DNA from: Cellulomonas sp. URHE0023
GTDB lineage: Bacteria; Actinomycetota; Actinomycetes; Actinomycetales; Cellulomonadaceae
Assembly: GCF_000688475.1 (NCBI RefSeq)
Contig: NZ_JIAN01000005.1
Span: 1,736,001-1,800,000 of the forward strand
DNA: 64,000 nucleotides
Direction of reading: 5' to 3'
Part shown: positions 35,781 through 45,741 of the stretch, piece after piece
How positions within the stretch are numbered: the first letter of the stretch is position 1
How the letters are laid out: each line of letters opens with the position of its first letter
Made by a program: the position numbers and the translations under genes
The notes under the pieces: model-generated
Database searches by the model: none
The model's input: the letters and a program-made list of their open reading frames with translations, nothing else
Told to the model about the DNA's origin: nothing

Positions 35781-36953
35781 ATGACGATGACGCCGACCGA
35801 CTCGGCGGCCGCCGTCGCAGCGCGCCACCGCGACAGCGGGCGGGACCGGACCACTCTGCTTCGTGCCACCGCCGGGGTCGCGCTCGGCTACGGCATCGGC
35901 GCAGCGCTGCAGGCGACCTACGTCTACTCCGTCTACGTCACCGAGTGGGCGGTGGCACCCTTCTGGAGCCGGATCGCGGCGAACGTTGCGGCGGTCGCCG
36001 CTCTCGTCGGTTGTCTCGCCCTGATCCAGGCGCACCGCGCACGGACGCTCGCCTGGATGCTCGGTGCCGTCCTCCTCGCCGCGACCGTGGGAGCGTCGAC
36101 GCGGTACGGGGCGCAGGTGGTCCTGGGCATCTACGACCAGCCGCAGGGCTCGGTGCGTGACGCGGAGCTGCTCAGCGGCCTGCTCATGGGCACGATCTCC
36201 GGGTTGATCGGCATGTGGGCCATGGTCTCGCGGCGCGCGATGCGCGAGCGGATCCGTGCGGCGACCCGCGACGCCGTGCACATCGAGGTCGCGGTCAAGG
36301 CGCTCGAGCAGGAGGAGATCAGGGTGCGTCGGGCGGTGGCCGAGGGCCTGCACGGCACGCTGCAGTCGAAGCTCGTGCTCGTCGACGCGCGTCTCGCCTC
36401 CTTGCTCTCGCGTCGTGGCGAGGAGGCCCTGGACGAGGAGAGTCGTACCAGCGTGGAGTGGATCCGCGCAGAGCTCGACGCGGCCCGGGAGATCGACGTG
36501 CGCGAGATGAGCCGGTTGCTGTACCCGGACCGCCTCGAGCTCGGGCTCGTGCCGGCGTTGCGTGGCCTGCTGGGCAGGATCCCGGCGAGCGTCGCGACCC
36601 AGCTCGTGGTCAGCGACGCCGTGCGGGCGCTCGACGACCCCGCGAGCGGGTCTCTCACGGTGAGCGAGCGGCTGCTCGCCGTACGCGTGGTCGAGGAGGG
36701 CATCACCAACGCCCTCAAGCACGGGCCGCCCGGGTCCGTGCGGGTGGTGCTGGATGTGTCCGACCGGTTGCTGCACGTGGGTGTCGAGAACGACGGCGAG
36801 CTGTACGACCCTGCGTCCGCGGGTGATCCGTCGGGAACCGCCCGGCTCGGCACCCGGCTGTCGCTCGTCGGCGGGCGCCTGGAGCTGAGCCCCGGAAGTG
36901 ATAAAGGCGCCCACCTCGACGCGTGGTTGCCGCTCGGAAATGGGCCACTCTAA
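35781..36953 (+). CDS. Membrane histidine kinase of the NarL-partner type with atypical H-box
   Basis: 390 aa, ATG 35781 with AGGAG upstream. Four membrane helices (about residues 27-150) lead to a dimerisation region and a C-terminal HATPase (EEGITNALKHG as N-box, GTRLSLVGGRLEL near the end). The usual HisKA_3 motif ELHD is replaced by GLHGTLQ, keeping the histidine but lacking the following acidic residue used in autophosphorylation or phosphatase action. It may be weakly active or regulated differently. Partner of the divergent NarL-type regulator by position. Confidence 0.85.
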   Translation: MTMTPTDSAAAVAARHRDSGRDRTTLLRATAGVALGYGIGAALQATYVYSVYVTEWAVAPFWSRIAANVAAVAALVGCLALIQAHRARTLAWMLGAVLLAATVGASTRYGAQVVLGIYDQPQGSVRDAELLSGLLMGTISGLIGMWAMVSRRAMRERIRAATRDAVHIEVAVKALEQEEIRVRRAVAEGLHGTLQSKLVLVDARLASLLSRRGEEALDEESRTSVEWIRAELDAAREIDVREMSRLLYPDRLELGLVPALRGLLGRIPASVATQLVVSDAVRALDDPASGSLTVSERLLAVRVVEEGITNALKHGPPGSVRVVLDVSDRLLHVGVENDGELYDPASAGDPSGTARLGTRLSLVGGRLELSPGSDKGAHLDAWLPLGNGPL

Positions 36954-36978
36954 GAATTCCTGAATGCCTTTCGTCGCA

Positions 36979-37002
36979 TTCACCCGAAATGCACAGGGTG
37001 AA
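36979..37002. promoter_or_regulatory. Inverted repeat upstream of the SipW locus
   Basis: TTCACCC (36979-36985) and GGGTGAA (36996-37002) are a perfect 7-bp pair with a 10-base spacer, in an AT-richer stretch 163 bases before the first secreted-protein gene. Possible regulator site, or a hairpin ending the kinase transcript. Not distinguishable by eye. Confidence 0.45.
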
Positions 37003-37164
37003 AGAATCGGGCATCTCTGGCCCCCGAGGTGCTGCCACCCAGGGCCGAACGAGTGAAGTTGCCGAAGACACCTACGTTCACGAAACAGCCGTTCATCGGT
37101 CGTCTCTGAGCGGGTGTCGGCGTCGTCGACTCCCGGCCGCGTCCCTCGTCAGGAGTTCACCACC

Positions 37165-37581
37165 ATGGCTTCCTCCACGTCCAAGAAGTCTCGCAAGGGC
37201 CTCGCCATCGGCCTGGCCATCCTCGGTCTCGCCGGGCTGTCGCTCGCCTCGGCGTCCGCGCTGAACCTCGCAGGTACCCCGCAGCTTCAGGCGGGCGTCA
37301 AGGATGTCGCGGGCTGCCAGACGACGGACATCGCCGTCGCCTTCACGGCCCCCCAGATCGTCAGTGGCGCGTACACCTCGACCAGCGTCACGCTGACCAA
37401 GTTCGATGGCCCGTGCTTCACCGCCGGCGCTCAGTACCAGGTCGCCTTCCTGGACTCGAACGGCGCGAAGGTGCAGGAGACGATCGCGACGACCGTTCCC
37501 AACAACGCCGCCGCGACCGTCAACCTGACGACCGCCACGGCTGCGAACATCGCCAAGGTCGCCGTCACCATCTACAAGTGA
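37165..37581 (+). CDS. Secreted protein with SipW-type signal peptide
   Basis: 138 aa. A basic start, hydrophobic stretch (LAIGLAILGLAGLSLAS) and Ala-rich cut site (ASASA) give a mature domain of about 105 residues, beta-rich, with two cysteines (AGCQTTD and GPCFTAG) that probably pair. AGGAG at 37151-37155 sets ATG 37165. It precedes a SipW-like peptidase, as TasA/CalY-type proteins do in Bacillus (family context), so it is probably a substrate and a surface or matrix component. Function not proven. Confidence 0.75.
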   Translation: MASSTSKKSRKGLAIGLAILGLAGLSLASASALNLAGTPQLQAGVKDVAGCQTTDIAVAFTAPQIVSGAYTSTSVTLTKFDGPCFTAGAQYQVAFLDSNGAKVQETIATTVPNNAAATVNLTTATAANIAKVAVTIYK

Positions 37582-37600
37582 CCGAGCTCTAGGACCAGCG

Positions 37601-38179
37601 GTGACCGAGACGGCCCAACACGCCGCACCTGACGCCCCAGCGGGGCGACGGGTGCGGCGTGCCGCCGTCACGGTCGTGTTCTGGTCCCTGGTCGTCGGGG
37701 CGGCGGTGCTCTTGTGGCCCGCGAGACTCGGCGGCTGCACGCAGATGATCGTCGTCACGGGCGACTCCATGGAGCCCACCTACTCCACCGGCGACCTCGT
37801 CGTCGCGCGGTGCGGCACGCCAGAGGTCGGTGACGTCGCCGTGTACCGGCCCGAGGGCCTGCGCGGGCACATCATCCACCGCCTGGTCGGGGGCGACGGG
37901 GCCGACGGGTGGCAGGTCAAGGGCGACAACAACTCCTGGGTCGACCCGTTCACGCCGACGGACGCCGACGTCGTCGGCATCGCGCAGTTCCACGTCCCCC
38001 GGGTCGGGCTGGCCACCACGGTGCTCGAGTCGCCCATCGTCTGGGCCTCGCTGCTCCTGATCGCGCTCGCGATGTTCCTCTGGCCGCGCGACGAGGACGA
38101 GGAGTCGTCCGAGGATGACGATGCCGAGCCGACCGGCCGGAGCGTCGAGCTCACCGAGGACCCGGAGGCCCGCCCGTGA
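37601..38179 (+). CDS. SipW/ER-type signal peptidase I
   Basis: 192 aa. An N-terminal helix (about 21-39) leads to the catalytic GDSMEPT (Ser56), then GDLVVAR and IIHRLVGG. The second catalytic residue is a His (His93 in HR), as in SipW/archaeal-ER enzymes, instead of the Lys of usual bacterial LepB. KGDNNSWVDPF and DVVG complete the S26B pattern, and a C-terminal helix precedes an acidic tail. It starts at GTG 37601, 20 bases after the secreted-protein gene, and ends in a GTGA overlap with the lectin gene. Confidence 0.88.
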   Translation: MTETAQHAAPDAPAGRRVRRAAVTVVFWSLVVGAAVLLWPARLGGCTQMIVVTGDSMEPTYSTGDLVVARCGTPEVGDVAVYRPEGLRGHIIHRLVGGDGADGWQVKGDNNSWVDPFTPTDADVVGIAQFHVPRVGLATTVLESPIVWASLLLIALAMFLWPRDEDEESSEDDDAEPTGRSVELTEDPEARP

Positions 38180-39060
38180 GAACCCCCGGGACGAGCGCGC
38201 GGGTCGCGGGGCTGTGCCTGGTCATCGCCATGCTCATGGTGGCGCTCGTCGGCGGGTCGGCGGCAAGTGCCTCGAAGCTGACGCTCAGCTCGGCGCTCAG
38301 ACCGTCCAGCACGAGCGTGAGCCGCTGCACCGGGCAGGCCGTCGCCGTCACGACACCCGTGACGTCGAACGCGACGAACCAGCTGCTCGTCACGAACCTC
38401 GACGCGACCAGGTGCGCCGGCAAGACCGTCACCGTCGCCGTGTACGACCCGGCCGTGACCACGTGGGCGGCCGCCCAGAAGGCGTCGAGCACGGCGAACC
38501 TCGCCACGGCGGCGCAGACGTTCACCTCGACCTCGAGCGTTACCCCCAACGCGACGCTCAAGGCCTACGTGACGATCGACGGGTGGCCGGTCACCGCGAC
38601 GTTCACGTCGGTGGTCACGCGGCTCACGCAGCTCACCGACCGCAACGGCAAGTGCCTCGACGTGCGGAACCGGACCTGGGCCGCCGGCAACGTCGTGCAG
38701 ATCTACACCTGCAACAAGACGCCGGCGCAGAAGTGGTCGCTCATGGCCAACGGCACGCTGCGCGCGAACGACTTCTGCCTCCAGGTGCCGAGCGCCACGA
38801 ACGGCGTGGGCCTCGTGATCGCGACGTGCACCACGGCGGCGAACCAGCGGTGGACGGTCGACGCGACGCGCACGGTGAACCCGTACGTGCAGCTCGTCTC
38901 GGCTCTGACGTGGACGCCGAACCAGACCCAGGGCGGCTGCCTCACCGTGCCGAACGGGACCACGACGGACACGACGCAGCTGGTCGTCGAGACGTGCGGG
39001 AACCGGAACCAGAACCAGTACTGGCAGTTCACCGACTGGACGTGGGCCGACGCGCCGTAG
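38176..39060 (+). CDS. Secreted protein with ricin-B-type lectin domain
   Basis: 294 aa with a signal peptide (hydrophobic 10-28, then GSAASAS). Residues 35-150 form a beta domain with two cysteines (SRCTGQ and TRCAGK) resembling the mature part of the 138-aa protein two genes upstream. Residues 155-290 are a ricin-B beta-trefoil with three QxW-like sites (AQKWSL, NQRWTV, NQYWQF) and paired cysteines, a carbohydrate-binding fold. The GTGA overlap with the peptidase gene makes it a likely co-expressed substrate. It may bind cell-wall or plant glycans. Confidence 0.85.
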   Translation: MRTPGTSARVAGLCLVIAMLMVALVGGSAASASKLTLSSALRPSSTSVSRCTGQAVAVTTPVTSNATNQLLVTNLDATRCAGKTVTVAVYDPAVTTWAAAQKASSTANLATAAQTFTSTSSVTPNATLKAYVTIDGWPVTATFTSVVTRLTQLTDRNGKCLDVRNRTWAAGNVVQIYTCNKTPAQKWSLMANGTLRANDFCLQVPSATNGVGLVIATCTTAANQRWTVDATRTVNPYVQLVSALTWTPNQTQGGCLTVPNGTTTDTTQLVVETCGNRNQNQYWQFTDWTWADAP

Positions 39061-39091
39061 GCCCCGAGGGCCTGGGTCGACGAGAGCGACC

Positions 39092-39895
39092 TCAGTCCAG
39101 AGGGCTCAGCTGAGGTCGCTTGGGAGTCAGCAGGTCTCCGCTCGAGCGTCCGCGCAGACGTCGCGTGGCCCACGGGTAGACGTGCACCCGAACCCAGGCG
39201 GCGTCCTGCCGGGCGCGCATCAGGCGGGGCGTCGGGGGCAGTGCGGTCAGAGGGTCGTCCCACGCGGCGTCGTCGGGCTCGAGACCGAGTCCGACGAGTG
39301 CCGCCTGGGCGACCCGGGCGTGGCCCTCGCTGGTGAGGTGGATGCGGTCCTCGGACCACATCCGTCCGTCGGTGAGCGAGCGCATGCCCCAGACGTCCAG
39401 CACGTACGCACCGTGCCGCCTGGCCATCGACCAGATGAGGGAGTTGTAGATGCCGACACGGTTGCGTGTAGCGCTGAACAGCGCGCTGCCGTACGCGTCG
39501 TAGCCGGTTCCCAGCAGCACGTCGATCCCGGCCGCCCGCAGGCGCACGACCCGGGCCTCGAGGTTGCGTGCCATGCGGTCGATGTCCGACGTCGGTCGCA
39601 GGATGTCGTTCCCGCCCCCGATCAGGCTCACCAGGTCCGGCTTCATCGACAGCGCGACGGGCACCTGGTCCACGAGGATCGACCGGAGCAGCTTCCCGCG
39701 GATCGCGAGGTTCGCGTACTGGAGCGTCGGCTCACCGGCGGCCTTGCGACGTTCGGAGAGGTGCGACGCCAGCAGGTCGGCCCATCCCCGCTGGGGGGCC
39801 TCGACGCCGTCCGGGGCGTCCCAGAGGCCCTCCGTGAAGGAGTCGCCGATGGCGACGTAGCGGGACCAGCGGGGTACGGGGGAGTGCTCAGTCAC
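39092..39895 (-). CDS. SGNH/GDSL-family hydrolase
   Basis: 267 aa, no signal peptide. Block I GDSFTEG has the nucleophile Ser19, block III is GGGNDI, and block V is DRIHLTSEGH with the catalytic Asp-His pair. Probably an intracellular esterase or lipase; substrate unknown. The start GTG 39895 is preceded by CAGACT six bases upstream, a possible leaderless promoter. It converges with the lectin gene, with 31 bases between stops, and follows ung in the same direction. Confidence 0.9.
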   Translation of the reverse strand: MTEHSPVPRWSRYVAIGDSFTEGLWDAPDGVEAPQRGWADLLASHLSERRKAAGEPTLQYANLAIRGKLLRSILVDQVPVALSMKPDLVSLIGGGNDILRPTSDIDRMARNLEARVVRLRAAGIDVLLGTGYDAYGSALFSATRNRVGIYNSLIWSMARRHGAYVLDVWGMRSLTDGRMWSEDRIHLTSEGHARVAQAALVGLGLEPDDAAWDDPLTALPPTPRLMRARQDAAWVRVHVYPWATRRLRGRSSGDLLTPKRPQLSPLD

Positions 39896-39936
39896 GACGC
39901 CAGTCTGCCCGTCGACCACCGTGCTCGGGCAACCCG

Positions 39937-40614
39937 TCAGGTGAGCGACCAGTCGACCGGCTCGCCACCCTGCGCCGTCAGCAGCGCGTTCACCCGGGAG
40001 AACGGTCGTGAGCCGAAGAACCCCCGGCTGGCGGACAACGGGCTCGGGTGGACGCTCTCGACGGTCGGGACCGAGCCGAGCGCCGGCTTGAGCGACTGGG
40101 CGTCCCGGCCCCACAGGAGCGCGACGAGCGGGCCGCCGCGGTCGACGAGCGCGGCGATCGCGCAGTCGGTGACCCGTTCCCAGCCCTTGCCCCGGTGCGA
40201 GGCGGAGCTTCCCGGGCTCACCGTCAGCACCCGGTTCAGCAGCATGACTCCCTGGTCGGCCCACGGGCTCAGGTCGCCGTTGACGGGCGGGGCGACGCCG
40301 ACGTCGGCGATCAGCTCACGGAAGATGTTGTTCAGCGACCGCGGCAGCGGGCGCACGTCCGGCTGCACCGAGAACGACAGTCCCATGGGGTGGCCGGGTG
40401 TCGGGTAGGGGTCCTGGCCGACGACGAGGACCCGTACCTCGGCCAACGGCCGCTGGAACGCCCGCAGGACGTCTGCACCGGCCGGGAGGTAGCCCCGCCC
40501 GGCGGCCAGCTCGTCGCGCAGGAACCGCCCCACGGCTCGGATCTCGGGCTCCACCGGAGCCAGGGCGGCCGCCCAGTCGGGTGCCATGAGCTGGTCGAGG
40601 GGTGCTGCGTCCAC
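39937..40614 (-). CDS. ung: Uracil-DNA glycosylase
   Basis: 225-aa family-1 glycosylase removing uracil from DNA. The water-activating loop is [17 protein letters not shown] (Asp68 as general base), and the DNA-intercalation loop is [14 protein letters not shown]. The frame is open upstream, but TATTCT (+ strand 40621-40626) lies exactly six bases before GTG 40614, so the mRNA is probably leaderless and this start is strongly indicated. Divergent from the DUF3263 gene. Confidence 0.96.
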   Translation of the reverse strand: MDAAPLDQLMAPDWAAALAPVEPEIRAVGRFLRDELAAGRGYLPAGADVLRAFQRPLAEVRVLVVGQDPYPTPGHPMGLSFSVQPDVRPLPRSLNNIFRELIADVGVAPPVNGDLSPWADQGVMLLNRVLTVSPGSSASHRGKGWERVTDCAIAALVDRGGPLVALLWGRDAQSLKPALGSVPTVESVHPSPLSASRGFFGSRPFSRVNALLTAQGGEPVDWSLT

Positions 40615-40707
40615 GCCGCGAGAATAGGTGGCCGGCCCGCGGACGACGAGGTTCGTGCGGATCGCCGGGTGAGGTCCTGCCGTGTCGTCGCGGGACGCGC
40701 GGGCAGG

Positions 40708-40737
40708 AATGACACGCATGTCATTACGTCCTACGAT
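40708..40737 (+). promoter_or_regulatory. Promoter with palindromic operator for the DUF3263 gene
   Basis: An 18-bp palindrome AATGACA-CGCA-TGTCATT (40708-40725) contains ATGACA as a -35, and TACGAT (40732-40737) follows with a 17-bp spacer, 70 bases before the gene. A protein on the palindrome would block RNA polymerase. No known operator class is matched with confidence. Confidence 0.65.
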
Positions 40738-40806
40738 GACGAGGTCGGTCGGCACGCCTCGACCGCGAACCGAATCCCGAGCACGACCCGCACCTGAGGA
40801 GGACGC

Positions 40807-41136
40807 ATGGACGCCGCGACGATCTCTCTCGACTCGCAGCCGTCGTTGTCGTCCGTCCCGGCGGAACAGGCGGACCGGAGCCACGGTCAGCTGTCGGAGC
40901 GCGACGAGCAGGTCCTCGCGTTCGAGCGGCAGTGGTGGAAGTACGCGGGCGCCAAGGAGCAGGCCGTCCGCGAGCTGTTCGACATGTCGGCCACGCGGTA
41001 CTACCAGGTGCTCAACGCGCTGATCGACGACCCGGCCGCGCTCGCGCACGACCCGATGCTGATCAAGCGGCTGCGCCGCATGCGCTCTTCGCGCCAACGT
41101 GCTCGCACGAGCGCCCGCCGCGTCGGCGACGCCTGA
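40807..41136 (+). CDS. DUF3263 small DNA-binding-like protein
   Basis: 109 aa. The conserved core is [42 protein letters not shown] (about residues 29-70), which contains a helix-turn-helix-like sigma-factor region-4 pattern, followed by a basic tail ([16 protein letters not shown]). Actinobacterial family of unknown role; a transcription role is likely. AGGAGG at 40797-40802 fits ATG 40807. A palindrome overlies its promoter. It often precedes the LytR_C protein in this phylum. Confidence 0.88.
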   Translation: MDAATISLDSQPSLSSVPAEQADRSHGQLSERDEQVLAFERQWWKYAGAKEQAVRELFDMSATRYYQVLNALIDDPAALAHDPMLIKRLRRMRSSRQRARTSARRVGDA

Positions 41137-41266
41137 CCTCCGTCGACGCCTCCAGGCCGCCGGGAGTGGTCGCGCCGTCGATCCTGCCGCTCACGCCACG
41201 TGACGTGCGCGACGATGAGGCGCGCTTGGCACCCTGCGCACCGTTCGAGCCGTTAGCCTGTCCGGC

Positions 41267-41851
41267 GTGACCAAGGCGGACACCCACTACCCCGAGGACG
41301 AGTTCGACGTCCCCAATCCCGATGCGGCCCGTGGCGTGCACCGGGCCCCGCGGTCGTTGTGGAGCCGCTGGTGGCCGTTCGTGGCCGTGCTCGTCATCGC
41401 TCCGATCGTCGCCTACGGGCTGGTGACGCTGGCCGCCAACCAGGGCGACCTGCCGACCGGCGACAGCTCGCAGGGTGCGGATCCCGCAGCCAGCGACGCC
41501 GCCACCGAGCCCGCGGACGGCGCCCCGGCCGACGGTGCCGCGGCCCCGCCCGACGAGCCGGCCGCGCCCCCGGTCAACATGGCCGCACCTGTCGTGGTGC
41601 TCAACGCCGCCAAGATCTCCGGCCTCGCGGGCGCCCAGGCGCAGAAGCTCACCCAAGCAGGCTTCACCGCCGTGGCGCCCGGGAACTTCACCGGCACGGC
41701 GCCCGCGGACTCCGTGGTGCTCTACGCGACGGAGGACCTCGCGCCCACCGCGCAGCTGGTGGCATCGACGCTCGGCATCCCGACCGTGACGCTCTCGGCG
41801 GACGCGGGCACGGGAATCTCGGTGGTCCTGGCGAGCGATCCGTCCGCCTGA
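41267..41851 (+). CDS. LytR C-terminal domain membrane protein
   Basis: 194 aa. A cytoplasmic start of about 30 residues and one membrane helix ([20 protein letters not shown]) lead to an Ala/Pro/Asp-rich linker and the LytR_C domain (about 105-190, starting [14 protein letters not shown]). The domain is found on LytR-CpsA-Psr wall-polymer ligases and as stand-alone proteins in actinobacteria. TAGCCT at 41254-41259 is seven bases before GTG, so a leaderless mRNA. Role in the envelope is inferred. Confidence 0.88.
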   Translation: MTKADTHYPEDEFDVPNPDAARGVHRAPRSLWSRWWPFVAVLVIAPIVAYGLVTLAANQGDLPTGDSSQGADPAASDAATEPADGAPADGAAAPPDEPAAPPVNMAAPVVVLNAAKISGLAGAQAQKLTQAGFTAVAPGNFTGTAPADSVVLYATEDLAPTAQLVASTLGIPTVTLSADAGTGISVVLASDPSA

Positions 41852-41991
41852 CGGCCCGAGTCACCGCTGGTCATGCGTGTGTCACCCGTCGTTCGACAGC
41901 CCTGGTCGGGGTGCGACCGCCGCTACTAGGCTCTGGGCACCGGGCGCCGGCGGAGCGCCCGGAACAGCCGAGCTGCGTCGAGGAGCACCGG

Positions 41992-42195
41992 ATGGCTCAA
42001 GGCACTGTGAAGTGGTTCAACGCGGAGAAGGGCTACGGCTTCATCACGCCCGCGAGCGGAGGGCCGGACCTGTTCGTGCATTTCAGCGCGATTCTCATCG
42101 ACGGCTACAGGTCCCTCGACGAGGGCCAGGACGTCGAGTTCGAGGTCGGTCAGGGCACCAAGGGCCCGCAGGCCGAGCAGGTCCGAGCGCTCTGA
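41992..42195 (+). CDS. Cold-shock protein (CspA family)
   Basis: 67-aa cold-shock domain that binds single-stranded nucleic acid. RNP1 KGYGFIT and RNP2 LFVHFSAI are intact, and the length is standard. TAGGCT at 41927-41932 is a -10 candidate, giving a leader of about 50 bases, and GAGGAG precedes the ATG. A strong terminator follows, so it is a single-gene transcript. Symbol withheld because several csp paralogues exist; a second is at 60323. Confidence 0.94.
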   Translation: MAQGTVKWFNAEKGYGFITPASGGPDLFVHFSAILIDGYRSLDEGQDVEFEVGQGTKGPQAEQVRAL

Positions 42196-42208
42196 GCCTG
42201 CCTTCGTC

Positions 42209-42250
42209 CGACGACGGGCCGTCCACCTCCGGGTGGGCGGCCCGTCGTCG
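42209..42250 (+). terminator. Terminator after the cold-shock gene
   Basis: A perfect 13-bp outer stem (42209-42221 with 42238-42250) with an inner CCACC/GGTGG pair, thirteen bases after the stop. The next gene starts at 42269. Confidence 0.9.
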
Positions 42251-42268
42251 CGTCGGGGGACACCGGTC

Positions 42269-43765
42269 GTGACCGAGGTCGACGCGGTCGTCGTCGGCTC
42301 GGGCCCGAACGGGCTCGCGGCCGCCGTGACGCTCGCGCGTGCGGGTCTTTCGGTGCAGGTGCTCGAGGCGCAGGCCGTCGCGGGCGGCGGCGCACGGACG
42401 CTCGAGCTGGGGCTCGCTGACGGGGTGGTGCACGACATCTGCTCGGCGGTCCACCCGATGGCCGTCGCGTCCCCGTTCCTGCGCGAGTTCGACCTCCCTG
42501 CCCGTGGCGTCGAGCTCCTGCAGCCCGAGGTGGCCTACGCCAACCCTCTGGACGGCGGGCGCGCCGCTCTGGCCTACCGGTCGCTCGACCGCACGGCCTC
42601 GGCCCTCGGCGTGGACGGGTCCGCCTGGCGTCAGCTCCTCAGACCGCTGGTCGACGACCCCGACGGCGTCGTCGCTGTGGCGCTCGGGGACCATCGGCGG
42701 GTCCCGCGGCAGCTCGGCACGGCGGCCGCCTTCGGTGTGCGGCTCGCGGAGCAGGGCACCTTCGCCTGGGCTGCGCGGTTCCGCGACCAGGAGGCGGCGG
42801 CGTTGCTCACCGGTGTCGGAGCCCATGCGATCACGCGCCTGCCCTCCCTGAGCGCCGCGGGCACGGCGTTGCTGCTGGCGTCGTTGGCGCACGCCGGTGG
42901 CTGGCCGGTCCCGCGTGGGGGCAGCGGCGCGATCGTCGGGGCGCTGCTGGCCGACGTGCAGATGCACGGCGGCACGGTCGTCACCGGGACGCGGGTGGAC
43001 AGGGCCGAGGACCTGCCGCCCGCCCGCGCGTACCTGTTCGACACGTCACCGCGCACGGCGGTCCGCGTGCTGGGGCAGCGTCTGGCCGGCCGGGTCGCAC
43101 GCGGGCTGGTGGCTTTCCCGCGTGGCCGTGGCGCTGCCGCGAAGGTGGACCTGGTCCTGTCCGGCCCGGTGCCGTGGGCGCATCCCGAGGTCGCCCTCGC
43201 GGGAACCGTGCACCTGGGGGGGAGCCGGGTGCAGACTGCCGCCGCCGAGGCCGCCGTCGCGTCGGGCGGGCATGCCGAGCGTCCGACCGTCCTCGTCAGC
43301 GATCCCGGCGTCGTCGACCCGTCGCGCGTCACGCCGGCCGGGTTGCGGCCGTTCTGGGCGTACGCGCACGTCCCGGCGGGTTCGACCCTCGATGTGACGG
43401 AAGCCGTGCTCGCCCAGGTCGAGCGGTTCGCGCCCGGGTTCCGTGACCTCGTCGTGGCGTCGCGCTGCATCCCGGCGGCACGCCTGGCCGAGCACGACGC
43501 CAACCTCGTCGGCGGGGACATCTCGGGTGGTGGGGCGTCGATGTACCGGATGCTCGCGCGACCCCGGCTCGCGTGGGACCCGTACGTCCTCGTCCCGCCG
43601 CGCGGTGGGTCGCGTGCCACAGGCGCTGCCGGTGCATGGCTGTGCTCGTCGTCGACACCTCCGGGCCCGGGGGTGCACGGACTGCCCGGCTGGTACGCCG
43701 CTCGCCGGGCGCTGCGAGACGGCTTCGGCCTGCCCTCGGACCCGTCGCTCGCCCCCTGGGACTGA
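42269..43765 (+). CDS. FAD-dependent oxidoreductase of the phytoene-desaturase type
   Basis: 498 aa from GTG 42269. The FAD dinucleotide-binding loop is VVVGSGPNGLAAAVTLARAG, followed by the acidic strand end VLEAQ and GGGARTLEL. The C-terminal substrate-domain ends GLPGWYAARRALRDGFGL. Similar to COG1233 carotenoid-desaturase-like proteins, but no carotenoid genes are nearby, so the substrate is open. A GGGGGA ribosome site precedes the start, eighteen bases after the cold-shock terminator. Confidence 0.88.
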   Translation: MTEVDAVVVGSGPNGLAAAVTLARAGLSVQVLEAQAVAGGGARTLELGLADGVVHDICSAVHPMAVASPFLREFDLPARGVELLQPEVAYANPLDGGRAALAYRSLDRTASALGVDGSAWRQLLRPLVDDPDGVVAVALGDHRRVPRQLGTAAAFGVRLAEQGTFAWAARFRDQEAAALLTGVGAHAITRLPSLSAAGTALLLASLAHAGGWPVPRGGSGAIVGALLADVQMHGGTVVTGTRVDRAEDLPPARAYLFDTSPRTAVRVLGQRLAGRVARGLVAFPRGRGAAAKVDLVLSGPVPWAHPEVALAGTVHLGGSRVQTAAAEAAVASGGHAERPTVLVSDPGVVDPSRVTPAGLRPFWAYAHVPAGSTLDVTEAVLAQVERFAPGFRDLVVASRCIPAARLAEHDANLVGGDISGGGASMYRMLARPRLAWDPYVLVPPRGGSRATGAAGAWLCSSSTPPGPGVHGLPGWYAARRALRDGFGLPSDPSLAPWD

Positions 43766-43818
43766 CCGCTGGGGAACGGGTGACACGCGCCATTCGGTGC
43801 CGCTGTGGGTGAACGCTG

Positions 43819-43845
43819 CTTGCACTCTCGGGGGTCGAGTGCTAA
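43819..43845 (+). promoter_or_regulatory. CIRCE element 1 (HrcA operator)
   Basis: Left arm CTTGCACTC, nine-base spacer, right arm GAGTGCTAA. The right arm is the exact CIRCE half and the left matches at 7 of 9 positions. Confidence 0.85.
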
Positions 43846-43854
43846 CCATTGGAC

Positions 43855-43881
43855 TTAGCACTCTCCGGTGGAGAGTGACAG
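43855..43881 (+). promoter_or_regulatory. CIRCE element 2 (HrcA operator)
   Basis: Left arm TTAGCACTC (exact), nine-base spacer, right arm GAGTGACAG (first five bases match). It starts nine bases after element 1, so two repressor sites lie in the groEL promoter and leader. Confidence 0.8.
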
Positions 43882-43903
43882 AACCACCACGGCCGTCCGG
43901 TGA

Positions 43904-45625
<1,722 letters not shown>

Positions 45626-45654
45626 TCCGCTGAAGCACCTCTGAACGACACCAG

Positions 45655-45688
45655 GACGGGTCGGTCGCCTTCGGGTGACCGGCCCGTC
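45655..45688 (+). terminator. Rho-independent terminator after groEL
   Basis: A 15-bp stem with two wobble pairs (45655-45669 with 45674-45688), TTCG tetraloop, then a T-rich stretch (TTGTGTTCCTCT). Confidence 0.9.
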
Positions 45689-45701
45689 TTGTGTTCCTCT
45701 G

Positions 45702-45736
45702 GTCCGACGTCCGACGTCCGACGTCCGACGCCCGAC
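45702..45736. repeat. Five heptamer tandem repeats GTCCGAC
   Basis: Four exact copies of GTCCGAC (45702-45729) and a fifth, GCCCGAC (45730-45736), between the groEL terminator and the end of the aminotransferase gene. Non-coding on both strands. Confidence 0.85.
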
Positions 45737-45741
45737 GCGGT

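Noticed and set aside
36954..37164. AT-richer 211-base stretch as a possible small RNA or mobile insertion
   Set aside because: No terminator-flanked RNA shape, target-site duplication or transposase is visible; it reads best as a promoter region.
45702..45736. Heptamer array as a possible CRISPR
   Set aside because: Repeats are 7 bp with no spacers and no cas genes are near.
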